NCBI RefSeq assembly: GCF_014204525.1
Contig: NZ_JACHLP010000002.1
Coordinates: 124,001-188,000, forward strand
DNA from: Roseateles oligotrophus
GTDB lineage: Bacteria; Pseudomonadota; Gammaproteobacteria; Burkholderiales; Burkholderiaceae_C
Direction of reading: 5' to 3'
DNA: 64,000 nucleotides
A program made the translations under genes and the position numbers. Shown here piece by piece: positions 1 through 8,903 of the stretch (its first letter is position 1; every line of letters starts with the position of its first letter). Below the pieces are notes generated by a model, which saw nothing but the letters and a program-made list of their open reading frames with translations, made no database searches and was not told where the DNA came from.

Positions 1-188
1 TGGCCATAGGTGTCGGCGGTGTCGAAGTGGCGGACGCCTAGCTCGCGAGCAGCATGCAAGGTGACCAGGGATTCGGCGTCGTCGCTCTCGCCGTAGAACT
101 CGCTCATGCCCATCAGCCCGAGGCCGATGGCGGGCAGCGTGTGGCCGGCCAGGCGGCGCAGGGCTGGGTTTGTGGATGTGTTGCTCAT
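1..188 (-). CDS. Aldo/keto reductase, N-terminal part (runs off the left edge)
   Basis: The first 62 codons of a minus-strand gene are present. They read an aldo/keto-reductase N-terminus: a GLGLMGMSEFYG stretch, then the conserved HFDTADTYG segment that carries the catalytic Asp of the family. ATG at 188 is preceded by AAGGAG at good spacing. The family reduces aldehydes and ketones with NADPH in the cytoplasm; the substrate cannot be told. The gene is divergent from a LysR regulator about 100 bases away, a typical regulator-target arrangement. The Tyr, Lys and His of the active site lie outside the window. Confidence 0.85.
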   Translation of the reverse strand, partial: MSNTSTNPALRRLAGHTLPAIGLGLMGMSEFYGESDDAESLVTLHAARELGVRHFDTADTYG

Positions 189-291
189 GCAGGGCTCCTT
201 GTTGGGGTGGCGTCATGCTCGCGTCCGGCGCTCAGCCGCACAAGCCTCGCCGCGCCGCATGGGCTGTGCGGCCCTGCTTCACAATCGCGTG

Positions 292-1197
292 GTGAATGCC
301 CGCATCCAACCTGAACTCCAGCAGCTGCGCATCTTTGCCGCCGTGGCCCAGGCGCGCAGCTATCGGCGTGCCGCTACCTTGCTCAACCTCAGCCCATCGG
401 CCGTCAGCCAGGCCTTGCGGCGCCTGGAGCAAGGCCTGGGCCTGCCGCTTTTGAACCGCAGCACCCGCAGCGTGGCGCTGACGGCCGCGGGCGAGCGCCT
501 GCTGGTGCAAAGCCTGCCGGCGCTGCAGCAGCTGGAGCAGGCGTTTGCCAGCGTGCGCGAGCTGGGCGGTGAGCTCAGCGGCAGCCTGCGCCTGAGCGTG
601 CCGCGCAGTGCGGCCCGCCTGCTGCTGGCGCCCATCGTGGCGCGCTTTGTGCGGACGCACCCGCAGGTGCAGCTCGAGCTGTCGACCCAGGATGAGATGG
701 TGGACATCATCGAGCGTGGCTTCGATGCCGGCGTGCGTTTCGCCGAACGCCTGCCCGCCGATATGGTGGCCGTGCCGCTGGGCGCGGCCCAGCGCTTCGT
801 CGTCGTGGCCAGGCCCGATCTGCTGGCCCGGGTGGGTGCTCCACAGCTGCCGCAGGATCTGCTCGGCCGCCCCTGCATACGTCAGCGCTTCGCCAGCGGT
901 GCGCTCTTCCACTGGGAGTTCAGCAGCCAGGGGCAAGACCTGACCCTGGATGTGCAGGGCCCGCTGACGGTGGACGATCAGAGCGTCGTCCTGCCCCTGG
1001 CTCTGGAGGGCCTGGGCTTTGCCTATGTTTACGAGCAGGCCGTGCGCGAGCATCTGGCCAGCGGCCGCCTGCAGCAGGTGCTGGCGGGGTTCTGCCCCGA
1101 GGGCACGGCCTTCTCGCTCTACTACCCCGGCCGGCGCCAGGCCAGCCCGGCGCTGCGGGCCTTTATCGAGCTGCTGAAAGACGGCCTGCCGGCCTGA
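292..1197 (+). CDS. LysR-family transcriptional regulator
   Basis: About 301 residues, the usual LysR length. The N-terminal winged helix-turn-helix is clear (LRIFAAVAQARSYRRAA, then SPSAVSQALRRLEQGLG), followed by a periplasmic-binding-protein-like effector domain. Start choice: two adjacent GTG codons at 289 and 292 put the helix-turn-helix at its normal distance from the N-terminus. An in-frame ATG at 259 would add 11 residues, and the open frame extends further upstream without support. It lies divergent to the aldo/keto reductase and probably controls it from the roughly 100-base shared region. It ends next to the convergent lipoprotein gene with no gap. Confidence 0.88.
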   Translation: MNARIQPELQQLRIFAAVAQARSYRRAATLLNLSPSAVSQALRRLEQGLGLPLLNRSTRSVALTAAGERLLVQSLPALQQLEQAFASVRELGGELSGSLRLSVPRSAARLLLAPIVARFVRTHPQVQLELSTQDEMVDIIERGFDAGVRFAERLPADMVAVPLGAAQRFVVVARPDLLARVGAPQLPQDLLGRPCIRQRFASGALFHWEFSSQGQDLTLDVQGPLTVDDQSVVLPLALEGLGFAYVYEQAVREHLASGRLQQVLAGFCPEGTAFSLYYPGRRQASPALRAFIELLKDGLPA

Positions 1198-2031
1198 TCA
1201 ACCGGCCTTGCCGCCCTTCACCGCCACCGGCGCCGGCAGCTCCTTGGCGGCCAGCATGCGGGCCTGCGCAACCAGCTGGTTATGGGCATCGAGAAAGGCG
1301 GCGGCGATCACCTTGCCCTCGGCGCTATTGCTCCAGCCGGCGCCGGCTGCGCCGCCCAGCTTGCCCAGCACCATGCCGCCCACACCCAGGTCGGTCACGC
1401 GCACCGAGCCGGTGGCGGCGGCCAGCTGCTCGGTGGTCTCGTTATCGGTCAGCAGCAGGGCGACCTGGGCTTCCTTGAGCTTGACTTGCTCGGCCGCGCC
1501 GACGAACTGCTTCAGCACCGGGATCATGGCCAGCAGGCCGCCCACCTGGCGGCCGGCGTCTTGCTCGCTGAAGGTCAGGCTGGGGGTCAGGGTGTATTGG
1601 GCTTCATAGCCTTTGCCCTTGGCCACGGTATTGCCGTTCTGGCGCAGGATGCCGGCCTCCTTGAGCTCTTGTTCGCGCACCGTGGCCTTGAGGCCGGCGC
1701 TGCGGTCCACCACGCGGAAGCAGCCGCTTTGCTGGGCCAGCAGGCGCACCAGGGGCACGGGGGAACTGGGCAGGCCCTGGGCGCCCGAGAGGGTGTAGCC
1801 GCTGGGGTTTTCGACCAGGGCCAGGGTGGCGACCGGGGCCTCGCATTTGAGCAATTCGCGGCTGGCATTGTGAGCGCCGGCGGGGCCGGCCGAGCCGCTC
1901 ACGACCGAGCCGCCCTGGCCCAGTTCGGCCCCTTGTTTGCCGCAGGCGCTCAGCAATAGGCAGCTCAGCAGCAGGGCGGCGAGAGGGCGGGCAGCGGCCC
2001 GGGGCGGATGGATGGACGAAGCGGAGGGCAT
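1198..2031 (-). CDS. Outer-membrane lipoprotein, possibly CsgG/HfaB-like
   Basis: From ATG 2031 the product is 277 residues. It has a charged N-terminus, a hydrophobic stretch and a lipobox (LLLSAC), so it is exported and lipidated. The body has alternating strands and helices with a conserved-looking SGCFRVVDRS segment, as in the nucleotide-independent CsgG/HfaB fold, where multimers form a secretion pore or anchor. I recognise the fold only by resemblance. The open frame could begin at 2088, but that would put 19 extra residues before the signal. The stop abuts the convergent LysR gene. No curli or holdfast genes are nearby. Confidence 0.6.
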   Translation of the reverse strand: MPSASSIHPPRAAARPLAALLLSCLLLSACGKQGAELGQGGSVVSGSAGPAGAHNASRELLKCEAPVATLALVENPSGYTLSGAQGLPSSPVPLVRLLAQQSGCFRVVDRSAGLKATVREQELKEAGILRQNGNTVAKGKGYEAQYTLTPSLTFSEQDAGRQVGGLLAMIPVLKQFVGAAEQVKLKEAQVALLLTDNETTEQLAAATGSVRVTDLGVGGMVLGKLGGAAGAGWSNSAEGKVIAAAFLDAHNQLVAQARMLAAKELPAPVAVKGGKAG

Positions 2032-2148
2032 CTGGCGGTTTCTCCCTGAAATGGCGCGCCAGTATGCGACCAATCCGGGGCCTGCCAAATGGTCAATTTA
2101 CCCGCCGCCTGTCACGGGTTCAGGTCGAGCTCTGTCGCGAGAGCGGCC

Positions 2149-2922
2149 TCAGTTTTTCTCGGCCACCAGGGAGAATATGGCGCCTTGCGGGTCGAGCGCG
2201 TTGATGATCCAGCTGCCGCCGGGCACTTGCATGGGGCCGTTGATGACCCGGCCGCCACCGGCCTTGACGCGCTCGATGGCGGCGCCCATGGCCTCGACGT
2301 TGAAATAAAACCCCCAGGCCGGCACCGGCACCTCGGGCATCTTGGTCATCATGCCGCCGAAGGCATCGCCGTCCCCGCCAAAGCATTGGTAAACGCCGGC
2401 CGGGCCCATATCGACGGCGTCTTTCTTCTGCCAGCCGAATTGCTCGGCATAGAAGTCCCAGGCCTTGACGCCGTCCACGGCCATCAGCTCATGCCAGCCC
2501 ACGGTGCCGGGGCTGCCGACGGGTGGCTGCGGGGGCTGCTCGTCGCTGCTGCCGGTGAAGATGGACAGGCTGGCCCCTTGCGGGTCGGCAAAGCTGGCAA
2601 AGCGGCCGACGCCGGGGATGTCGGTGGGCGGCATATGCAGCGTACCGCCGGCCTTGAGGATGCGCTGGGCCTGGGCATCGACGTCGGCCACGCCCACATA
2701 ACCCACCCAGCAGGGTGGCACGCCGGCGGCGCGCATGTCCTGAGTTAGGGCCATCAGGCCGGCGACCTGGTTCTCGCCCACGGACAGCAGGCTGTAGTCC
2801 ATGCCGGGCATGCCGGCGTCCTTGGCCGTCCAGCCCACCACCTGGCTGTAAAAGGCGCTGGCGGCGGCAGAGTCGGAGGTCATCAACTCGTACCAGACAA
2901 ACTTGCAGGCTTGGGGGCTCAT
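2149..2922 (-). CDS. VOC-family (glyoxalase/bleomycin-resistance fold) protein, two tandem domains
   Basis: 257 residues from ATG 2922, which has GAGGAG just upstream. The protein holds two VOC modules. The first begins KFVWYELMTSD and runs to about residue 125; the second begins WHELMAVDGVKAWDFYAEQFGW. Each half ends with the DPQGA...F segment that supplies a metal ligand or substrate contact in this fold. Such double-VOC proteins are common, and their substrates are mostly unknown. Monocistronic; nothing in the context narrows the role. Confidence 0.85.
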   Translation of the reverse strand: MSPQACKFVWYELMTSDSAAASAFYSQVVGWTAKDAGMPGMDYSLLSVGENQVAGLMALTQDMRAAGVPPCWVGYVGVADVDAQAQRILKAGGTLHMPPTDIPGVGRFASFADPQGASLSIFTGSSDEQPPQPPVGSPGTVGWHELMAVDGVKAWDFYAEQFGWQKKDAVDMGPAGVYQCFGGDGDAFGGMMTKMPEVPVPAWGFYFNVEAMGAAIERVKAGGGRVINGPMQVPGGSWIINALDPQGAIFSLVAEKN

Positions 2923-3027
2923 GGCGGGTCTCCTCGGTGGTGGGAGCGCCATCATCTCTGCAAGCCCTGGCTGGGGCAAGCGGAGTCTTGCGTGCTGCGC
3001 TAAAAAAGCATTGACGGAGCAAGCCAG

Positions 3028-3711
3028 TCAACTCGCGCTGTTTTGCAGGAAATGCTGAATGGTGCTGGCATAAGGCTGGTGGCGGATGGCCTCGATTTCT
3101 TCTTGCAGATAGGCCCGTCTGTCTGCGGCTGGCCAGGCGTCCAACTCATGCAGATCGCCGACAAGCCGCGCTTTGTAGACCTTCAGGGCCTTGGCACGGG
3201 CCCCCGTCAAGGCAGCGTTATTCAGGCCCAGCACCCGGATAGTCTCTTCAGCCCGGCAAGCATTGGTGGCATCCAATCCAGCGCGCTTCCGTACCTCACC
3301 GGTGGAATGGAAGTACAGATAGTCTTGCGGCTCGTCGTGATCGGGTTTGATGAGCAGGGCAGGGTCGTAGTCTGAGGCTCCCTGTCGGTCTTTGTAATGG
3401 CCGCAGTGATCGGTCGAATCACAAGCAAGAAAGAGGTTGGGCCAATCAAAGCTCAGCTCGGCGAAATCCCGTCTGCGCCTGAAGTGTTCGATATGCCCCT
3501 TGTTGAAGAGGGGGCCTTCGCAATATGCGCAACGCGGGCCTTGAGCCTTGGCAGCTTCACTGGTCTCGTTTGGCTTGCCTTGCATCTGCGCAAGCGCAGC
3601 GCGCAGTTCACGCTTGCATGAAGCAGCCAGGTCTTCCCATCCATGGCTTGGTGACTTGTAGTTTGCCAGGCAGGACGGTGCCGCAACTGCCGAGCGGTCG
3701 AGCCTGTGCAT
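3028..3711 (-). CDS. ptuB: Septu-type HNH endonuclease PtuB (TIGR02646-like)
   Basis: 227 residues. An HNH-type nuclease is visible: a CAYC zinc knuckle near residue 61, the HIEHFRRRRDF segment with the catalytic His, and NLFLAC...HCGHYK closing the metal-binding site. This layout matches PtuB and the HNH partners of Septu and some retron defence systems, as I know the family. Its ATG overlaps the ptuA stop codon (ATGA, 3709-3713), so the two are translationally coupled. In characterised Septu systems PtuA and PtuB assemble and PtuB cleaves nucleic acid. No reverse transcriptase or msr/msd RNA is visible beside it, so a stand-alone Septu is favoured over a retron. Confidence 0.82.
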   Translation of the reverse strand: MHRLDRSAVAAPSCLANYKSPSHGWEDLAASCKRELRAALAQMQGKPNETSEAAKAQGPRCAYCEGPLFNKGHIEHFRRRRDFAELSFDWPNLFLACDSTDHCGHYKDRQGASDYDPALLIKPDHDEPQDYLYFHSTGEVRKRAGLDATNACRAEETIRVLGLNNAALTGARAKALKVYKARLVGDLHELDAWPAADRRAYLQEEIEAIRHQPYASTIQHFLQNSAS

Positions 3712-5042
3712 CAGACTTGGCCCTGGGCCCGTGAGGGCTGGCGCAGCTTGAAGCCTTGGAATCGGATCAAGCGGTCGGCATCCATCAACACCGGGTGCGC
3801 GTTGCCGTAGATGGCCAGCAGCTCCTGGCGCAATGACTTGCCGCTTGGGCTGTCGTGCTGACCGCTCTCGATAGCGGCGGTGTAATCGGCAATCAGCCGC
3901 GCTGCATCCACAGGGGGGACGGGGTTGACACCCATGACCTCATTGAGGGCGACCGCGCTTTCCATGCCCAGAACTTCCTGCTCGGGCTCCTGGGCTTGCC
4001 AGTGTTCATCCGCGTCTTTGAACAGCACACGGATATTGCTTCTGGCTACGGTGGAAAGCACCTGCGGGCTGTGGCTGCTGACGATGAACTGCAGCCGCGG
4101 GAAGGCATTGCGCAGGCTTTGCAGCACTTGCTGCTGCCAGGCGGGGTGGAGGTGCAGATCCACTTCGTCGATCAACACAATGCCCGAGCTCTCAAGCGGC
4201 GCCTTTTCTTTCATAAAGCCATTCAGGCGTACGCAGCGCAGGGCCAAATCGGCCGCCAGCGAGATCATGGCGCGCACCCCGTCGCTCAGCAGGCTGATGG
4301 GCAGGGCGCCATGATCAGAATGAACCATGGCCAGCTCTTCGTACACCAGGCTGTAGTGGAAATGACGCCAGCCTTCGCTGGACATGACGATATCGACCGC
4401 GTCTGCAATGCCTTGCAGACGCGAGGACAAGTCTTTGTTCTCGTAGCCTGGCTGCTCGCGTTGCTGAATTGCGGCCAGCGAAGCCTTTCTCATCCACTCC
4501 TGCAGTTGCACAAAGCTTGATAGCGATGACAAGCAGTCTTCATAGCCCGCAGTTCGACTTTCGGTGAGCGTGGCCTTGGCGCTCGTGTTTTTGTGGCTGA
4601 CCCATAGACGTTTGGAGCTGTAGTAGCGAATCACGGGCAGAGGCGTCTGGGCGTTGTGGCGCAGCTGGGCCTGCAACTCCTGACCCCAACGCGCCAAATC
4701 AGCGGCTTCCTTGGTGCTGGTGCGGCTCTTTGCGCTGCGCAAGACACGCTGCCACTGAATGCTCGGTTCGCTCAAGATGGCGTCGATGAGCACGGGAAAG
4801 TTCTGCTCGTTTTCGAAGCCAGCTCCAGTCACGCTGTAACGTGCATCCGTGCGCCGGATGTGTTCGGCCCGGCCCATATCAAAAGCGCCGACAAAAGGGC
4901 CCAGCGCTGCGGCGATGGCTTCCAGCACCGTGGTCTTACCTTGGCCATTGCGGGCGGCGATGACCGTCAACTCGGGATGGAGGTGGATCTGAAAATCGTC
5001 AAAGCGCCGATAGTTCTCCAACCTGATTTGCGCCAGCTTCAT
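3711..5042 (-). CDS. ptuA: Septu-type AAA/ABC-like ATPase PtuA
   Basis: 443 residues from ATG 5042, preceded by GGAGG at ideal spacing; a TTG at 5057 is a weaker alternative. It is an SMC/OLD-like ATPase: the N-terminal LENYRRFDDF typical of these proteins, Walker A ARNGQGKTT (residues 30-38), an ABC-like signature LLSDGVRAMISL, Walker B GIVLIDEVDLHLHP, and a switch His in SSHSPQVLST. The first Gly of Walker A is Ala here. With ptuB this makes a two-gene Septu anti-phage module. It starts only 11 bases after the psd stop on the same strand, so it may be expressed from the psd transcript. Confidence 0.82.
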   Translation of the reverse strand: MKLAQIRLENYRRFDDFQIHLHPELTVIAARNGQGKTTVLEAIAAALGPFVGAFDMGRAEHIRRTDARYSVTGAGFENEQNFPVLIDAILSEPSIQWQRVLRSAKSRTSTKEAADLARWGQELQAQLRHNAQTPLPVIRYYSSKRLWVSHKNTSAKATLTESRTAGYEDCLSSLSSFVQLQEWMRKASLAAIQQREQPGYENKDLSSRLQGIADAVDIVMSSEGWRHFHYSLVYEELAMVHSDHGALPISLLSDGVRAMISLAADLALRCVRLNGFMKEKAPLESSGIVLIDEVDLHLHPAWQQQVLQSLRNAFPRLQFIVSSHSPQVLSTVARSNIRVLFKDADEHWQAQEPEQEVLGMESAVALNEVMGVNPVPPVDAARLIADYTAAIESGQHDSPSGKSLRQELLAIYGNAHPVLMDADRLIRFQGFKLRQPSRAQGQV

Positions 5043-5053
5043 GCCTGCCTCCG

Positions 5054-5953
5054 TCAAGTCGCACGCGGGTCAGTGTGCATCATCGCCTCACCCAGCCTCA
5101 CGTCGCTGCCGGCCTGGCCGCGTTCCTCGCCGCGCCAGGCGCTGTTGAAGCTGAGGCTTTGGCCGGCGGGGAAGAGCATCACGACGGTTGAGCCCAGCAG
5201 GAAGCGGCCCAGCTCATCGCCCTGGGCCAGCTTGACTTCCTGGTCCTGGTAAGTCCATTCGCGCAGCAGGCCTGGGCGGGGCGGGTTGACCACGCCATGC
5301 CAGACGGTGGCCATGCTGCCCACGATGGTGGCCCCCACCAGCACCATCACCCAGGGCCCTTGTTCGCCCTCGAACACGCAGACCACGCGCTCATTGCGGG
5401 CGAACAGGCCCGGCACGCCGCGTGCCGTCGTCGGGTTGACGGAGAACAGCTCGCCCGGTACATGGATCATGCGCGTCAGGCGGCCAGCACATGGCATGTG
5501 GATGCGGTGATAGTCCTTGGGGCTGAGGTAGATATTGGCGAAGTAGCCGTCGCGAAACTGGGCGGCTAACTGCGCATCCCCCCCCACCAGGGCGGTGGTG
5601 GAAAACTGGTGGCCCTTGGCCTGGTAGATCTGCTCGCCCTGTTCGCCACCAATACGGCCGAACTGGCTGATGGCGCCGTCCACCGGGCAGATCAGCGTGG
5701 CGGGCGCCAGCGGGCGCGCGCCCGGCTTGAGCGCGCGGGTGAAGAACTCGTTGAACGTCGGGTAGGCGGCGATATCGGGCTCGGCCGCCTCGGCCATATT
5801 GACCTGGTAGCGGCCCACAAACCAGCGGATCAGCGCGGTGGTGAGGGAGCCCATGCGCGCCGAAGCGATCTGCTTGGCAAGCCAGGTCAGGGCCTGTTTG
5901 GGCAGCAGGTATTGGGGCAGAACGGCAAGGCGGTCGGACACGGAGATTCCCAT
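5054..5953 (-). CDS. psd: Phosphatidylserine decarboxylase proenzyme
   Basis: 299 residues. It converts phosphatidylserine to phosphatidylethanolamine at the inner membrane. The self-processing LGST motif is present (residues 253-256), where the chain splits before Ser to form the pyruvoyl group. The Asp and His of the processing triad are in PVDG (Asp92) and YHRIHMP (His149). Length and motifs match the bacterial class I enzyme. Start is ATG 5953; a TTG one codon earlier is possible. The defence genes ptuA-ptuB follow on the same strand. Confidence 0.95.
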   Translation of the reverse strand: MGISVSDRLAVLPQYLLPKQALTWLAKQIASARMGSLTTALIRWFVGRYQVNMAEAAEPDIAAYPTFNEFFTRALKPGARPLAPATLICPVDGAISQFGRIGGEQGEQIYQAKGHQFSTTALVGGDAQLAAQFRDGYFANIYLSPKDYHRIHMPCAGRLTRMIHVPGELFSVNPTTARGVPGLFARNERVVCVFEGEQGPWVMVLVGATIVGSMATVWHGVVNPPRPGLLREWTYQDQEVKLAQGDELGRFLLGSTVVMLFPAGQSLSFNSAWRGEERGQAGSDVRLGEAMMHTDPRAT

Positions 5954-5959
5954 CAAAGT

Positions 5960-5989
5960 GCAGGCGGCGGATTGTAGCCAGCCGCCTGC
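5960..5989 (-). terminator. GC-rich hairpin after the DUF2087 gene
   Basis: A 9-bp perfect stem (GCAGGCGGC / GCCGCCTGC) with a 12-base loop lies 7 bases past the stop codon of the minus-strand gene ending at 5997 and just before psd. There is no clean T tract, so intrinsic termination is uncertain. Confidence 0.4.
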
Positions 5990-5996
5990 TCACTGC

Positions 5997-6593
5997 TCAG
6001 CGCCCCGGCGCAGCGCGCTCCCGCAGCTCGCGCAGCAGGGGCAGCAGCTCGGCGTCGGGCCGGGCCGCCAGCTTGCGGTATTGGCGGCCACCGTCCCAGC
6101 GTTCCAGCAAGCGCATTTCCACCAGCTCGCGGCGCAGGGTGCAGTGGTCGCCAAAGCAATGCTGCTTGTTGATCACTTCATTGACCTCGGGCTCGGTGTA
6201 GATGCGGCGGCTGTCAAAGTGCAGCCACAAGCCCCACAAGACATGGCGCTGCACCTGGCGCTTGGCGGGCCAGCGCGCCAGCCGGCCCTGGGCGTCGAAC
6301 TGGCGCAGGGCGCGGTCGGCCGCTTCGCTCAGGCCCGGGTGGCGCGGGCCGCGCGCCGGGGCGGCTTGGGCGGGTGCCTGCAGGCTGGGCGTGGACGGGC
6401 TGCTCAGCGCGGCGGCCTTCAAGGCCTGCAGATTGCGATGCCCGGCCGCGCGGGCCAGCATATTCATCAGGCTCAGATGGCTGGGGGCTTGGGGCGTTGT
6501 GCTGCCGCTCAGATGCTGGCTTAGCGCCTGGCGCAGGGTTTTGCTGAAGCTGGACAGGTCCTGGGCGTGCAGGGCGATCAATTCACGAGGCAT
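5997..6593 (-). CDS. DUF2087-domain protein
   Basis: 198 residues from ATG 6593, which has GGAG upstream; the open frame further upstream is not supported. The C-terminal half (about residues 100-190) matches the DUF2087 pattern: a short winged-helix-like domain with LARWPAKRQVQRHVLWGLWLHF in two pieces, then YTEPEVNEVINKQH and a DHCTLRRELVE segment before RWDGGRQYRKL. DUF2087 often follows an ArsR-type helix-turn-helix, but here the N-terminal 90 residues are a Pro/Ala-rich linker and helices I do not recognise. A nucleic-acid-related role is plausible but unproven. Confidence 0.75.
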   Translation of the reverse strand: MPRELIALHAQDLSSFSKTLRQALSQHLSGSTTPQAPSHLSLMNMLARAAGHRNLQALKAAALSSPSTPSLQAPAQAAPARGPRHPGLSEAADRALRQFDAQGRLARWPAKRQVQRHVLWGLWLHFDSRRIYTEPEVNEVINKQHCFGDHCTLRRELVEMRLLERWDGGRQYRKLAARPDAELLPLLRELRERAAPGR

Positions 6594-6863
6594 GGCGAGT
6601 TCTCCACAAATCGTGTGCTGCTTTAACCCGCCGTCGGCGATCAAGGCTGACGGTGCTGGTGCTTGCCGACTTCCAGCCGGGCGCACACAAATGGTTTGGG
6701 TGAGCTCAAGCTGATGAATCAAGAAAAGGTTTTGCCTGGCAGGTTTAGCTTGCGGACGGGCCGCACGGCAAGGCCTGGGTGTTCTGCCGACCCGGCTCGC
6801 CAGTATAGGCCGGGTTGGCAGAGTAGGATGGCGCCTCGCCTTGCTCCTCTCCCCCGCGCCACC

Positions 6864-8903
6864 ATGGAAATCTATCTCGACGCCAACGCCACCACCCCGG
6901 TGCTGGCGCAAGCCGCACAAGCCGCTTTGCAAGCCATGGCGGACGACTTCGGCAACCCCAGCAGCGTGCACAGCACCGGCCTGAAGGCGCGCGCGCTGAT
7001 GGACGCCGCCCGTGAGCGCGCCCAAGGCCTGCTGCAGACCGGCGGCGGCCAACTGCTCTTCGTCAGCGGCGCCACCGAAGGCATACAGACCGCCGTGCTC
7101 TCGGCCCTGCACGCCTTGCGCGAGCGCCGAGATTCAGCTGACCACAAGGCCGAGCTGCTGCTCTACGGCGCCACCGAACACAAGGCCGTGCCCGAGGCGC
7201 TCAAGCACTGGAACCAGATCCTGGGCCTGCATCTGCAGATCGTCGCCATCCCGGTGGACCGCGAAGGCCATCACGATCTGGACTTTCTGCAGCGCGAGGC
7301 GCCGCGTGCCGGCCTGGTCTGCACCATGGCGGCGAATAACGAGACGGGGGTGATCAGCGATCTGGCCGGCATCGAGGCCAGCTTGCTGCGCAGCGGCAGC
7401 CGCGCCTTCTGGATGGTGGACGGCGTGCAGGCCCTGGGCAAGATCCCTCTGCAACTGGCCAAGACCCGCATCGACTACGCCCCCTTCTCCGGCCACAAGC
7501 TCTACGCCCCCAAGGGCATAGGCATGCTGTATGTGCGCGAGGGCGCGCCCTTCACGCCGCTGATGGCCGGCGGCGGGCAGGAGGGCAGCCGCCGCTCGGG
7601 CACCGAGAATATGTCCGGCATTGCCGCCCTGGGCGCGGTTTTGGCGGCGCTGGAAGACGGCATCAGCTTCCGCGATCACGCGACCCTGCAGGCCTTCCGG
7701 GCCCGCCTGGCCCGGGCGCTGGAGGAGGCCTTTCCCGGCCTGGTCTATAACGCGCCGCTGGCGCAGACTTTACCCACCACGCTCAATTTCGCCGTGCCGG
7801 GCCTGAGCTCGCGCCTGCTGCAAGACCTGTTCGACGCCGCCGAGCTGCGCATCAGCGGCGGCTCCGCCTGCAGCGCCGCCAAGGCCCAGCCCAGCTTTGT
7901 TTTGCAGGCCATGGGCTTGCCGGACTGGCAGGCGGCCGGCGCGGTGCGGCTCTCGATCGGCCCGGCGGTGGACGAGGCCTTCATCATCGAAGCCTGCGCC
8001 CGCATCCGCGCCTGTGGCGAGTCGCTGCGCAATAACTGTCTGAGCCCGCAGGACAACCAGCCCACGCCGGGCGAGGGCATCACCCGCTTCGCCCTGGACG
8101 GCGCCTGCTGCTATCTGCTGGCCGATGCGGCCTCGCAGCGCTGCGTGCTGATCGACCCCTTGCCCGAGCAGTTGCCGCGCCTGATCCAGACCTTGCAATG
8201 CCAGGCCTATCCGCTCGTGGCCGTGCTCAGCACCCAGGGCTCCGGCCTGCATGCCGAGGCGCGCCAGGCCCTGGCCGAGGAACTGGGCGAGGCCTTGTTC
8301 CCGCCGGCCGAGATCGATGCCCTGGGCTGGCCTGTGCGTATGAGTGAGCTGCAGCTGGGCGCCAAGCGCTTGCGGCGGGTGCTGCCGCCAGGCGGCCGCC
8401 AGCAGGCCCTGGTCTTGAGCGAGGCGGGCCGTGAGGCCCTGCTGTTTGGCGAGCCGGGTGCCGAATGCGCCGAGCTGGCCGGCCTGTGCGCGCCGGCCCT
8501 GGACGCGGGCGCGCAGTTTGCGCGCCGCCTGAACCCGGCGGCGGCGCCCCAGCCACTCAGCGAGCAACTGCTCCCCGGCGCCCAGTTGCAAGCCTTTGTG
8601 CAGGCGCACCCCGATGCCGTGCTGGTCGATGTGCGCGAGCCTTACGAGCAATTCCTCAGCCACACGCCGCCGCTATGGGGCGCCACGCTGCAGGCCGTGC
8701 CCTTGTCGCGCCTGCTCAATGCCTTGCCGGCCTGGTTGGCCCGGCCCGAGCAGCCCCTGCTCTTCTTCTGCCGCAGCGGCAACCGCAGCCGCCAGGCGGC
8801 CGCGGCCCTGGCCAGCCTGGGCCACGCCCAGGCCTGGTCGCTGAGCGGCGGCCTGGCCTTGCTGCCGGCGTTCGCCCCCGAAGACCCCGCCTTGCTGGTT
8901 TGA
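6864..8903 (+). CDS. Cysteine desulfurase fused to a degenerate MBL-like domain and a rhodanese
   Basis: 679 residues from ATG 6864. Residues 1 to about 385 are a class V aminotransferase of the NifS/IscS type: N-terminal YLDANATTP, PLP lysine in SGHK (Lys212), and the mobile active-site Cys in GSACSAA (Cys336). It should take sulfur from cysteine as a persulfide. Residues ~400-590 resemble a metallo-beta-lactamase/persulfide-dioxygenase fold (YLLADAASQRCVLIDP), but the HxHxDH metal motif is replaced by STQGSGLHAE, so it is probably inactive. The C-terminus is a rhodanese with DVREPYEQF and active loop CRSGNRS (Cys636). The three parts suggest an internal persulfide relay. It overlaps trhO by one base. 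Confidence 0.88.
   Translation: MEIYLDANATTPVLAQAAQAALQAMADDFGNPSSVHSTGLKARALMDAARERAQGLLQTGGGQLLFVSGATEGIQTAVLSALHALRERRDSADHKAELLLYGATEHKAVPEALKHWNQILGLHLQIVAIPVDREGHHDLDFLQREAPRAGLVCTMAANNETGVISDLAGIEASLLRSGSRAFWMVDGVQALGKIPLQLAKTRIDYAPFSGHKLYAPKGIGMLYVREGAPFTPLMAGGGQEGSRRSGTENMSGIAALGAVLAALEDGISFRDHATLQAFRARLARALEEAFPGLVYNAPLAQTLPTTLNFAVPGLSSRLLQDLFDAAELRISGGSACSAAKAQPSFVLQAMGLPDWQAAGAVRLSIGPAVDEAFIIEACARIRACGESLRNNCLSPQDNQPTPGEGITRFALDGACCYLLADAASQRCVLIDPLPEQLPRLIQTLQCQAYPLVAVLSTQGSGLHAEARQALAEELGEALFPPAEIDALGWPVRMSELQLGAKRLRRVLPPGGRQQALVLSEAGREALLFGEPGAECAELAGLCAPALDAGAQFARRLNPAAAPQPLSEQLLPGAQLQAFVQAHPDAVLVDVREPYEQFLSHTPPLWGATLQAVPLSRLLNALPAWLARPEQPLLFFCRSGNRSRQAAAALASLGHAQAWSLSGGLALLPAFAPEDPALLV

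Noticed and set aside
3028-5953. Retron containing the PtuA/PtuB-like pair
   Set aside because: No reverse transcriptase gene is nearby and the space to psd is only 11 bases, so no room for an msr/msd RNA.
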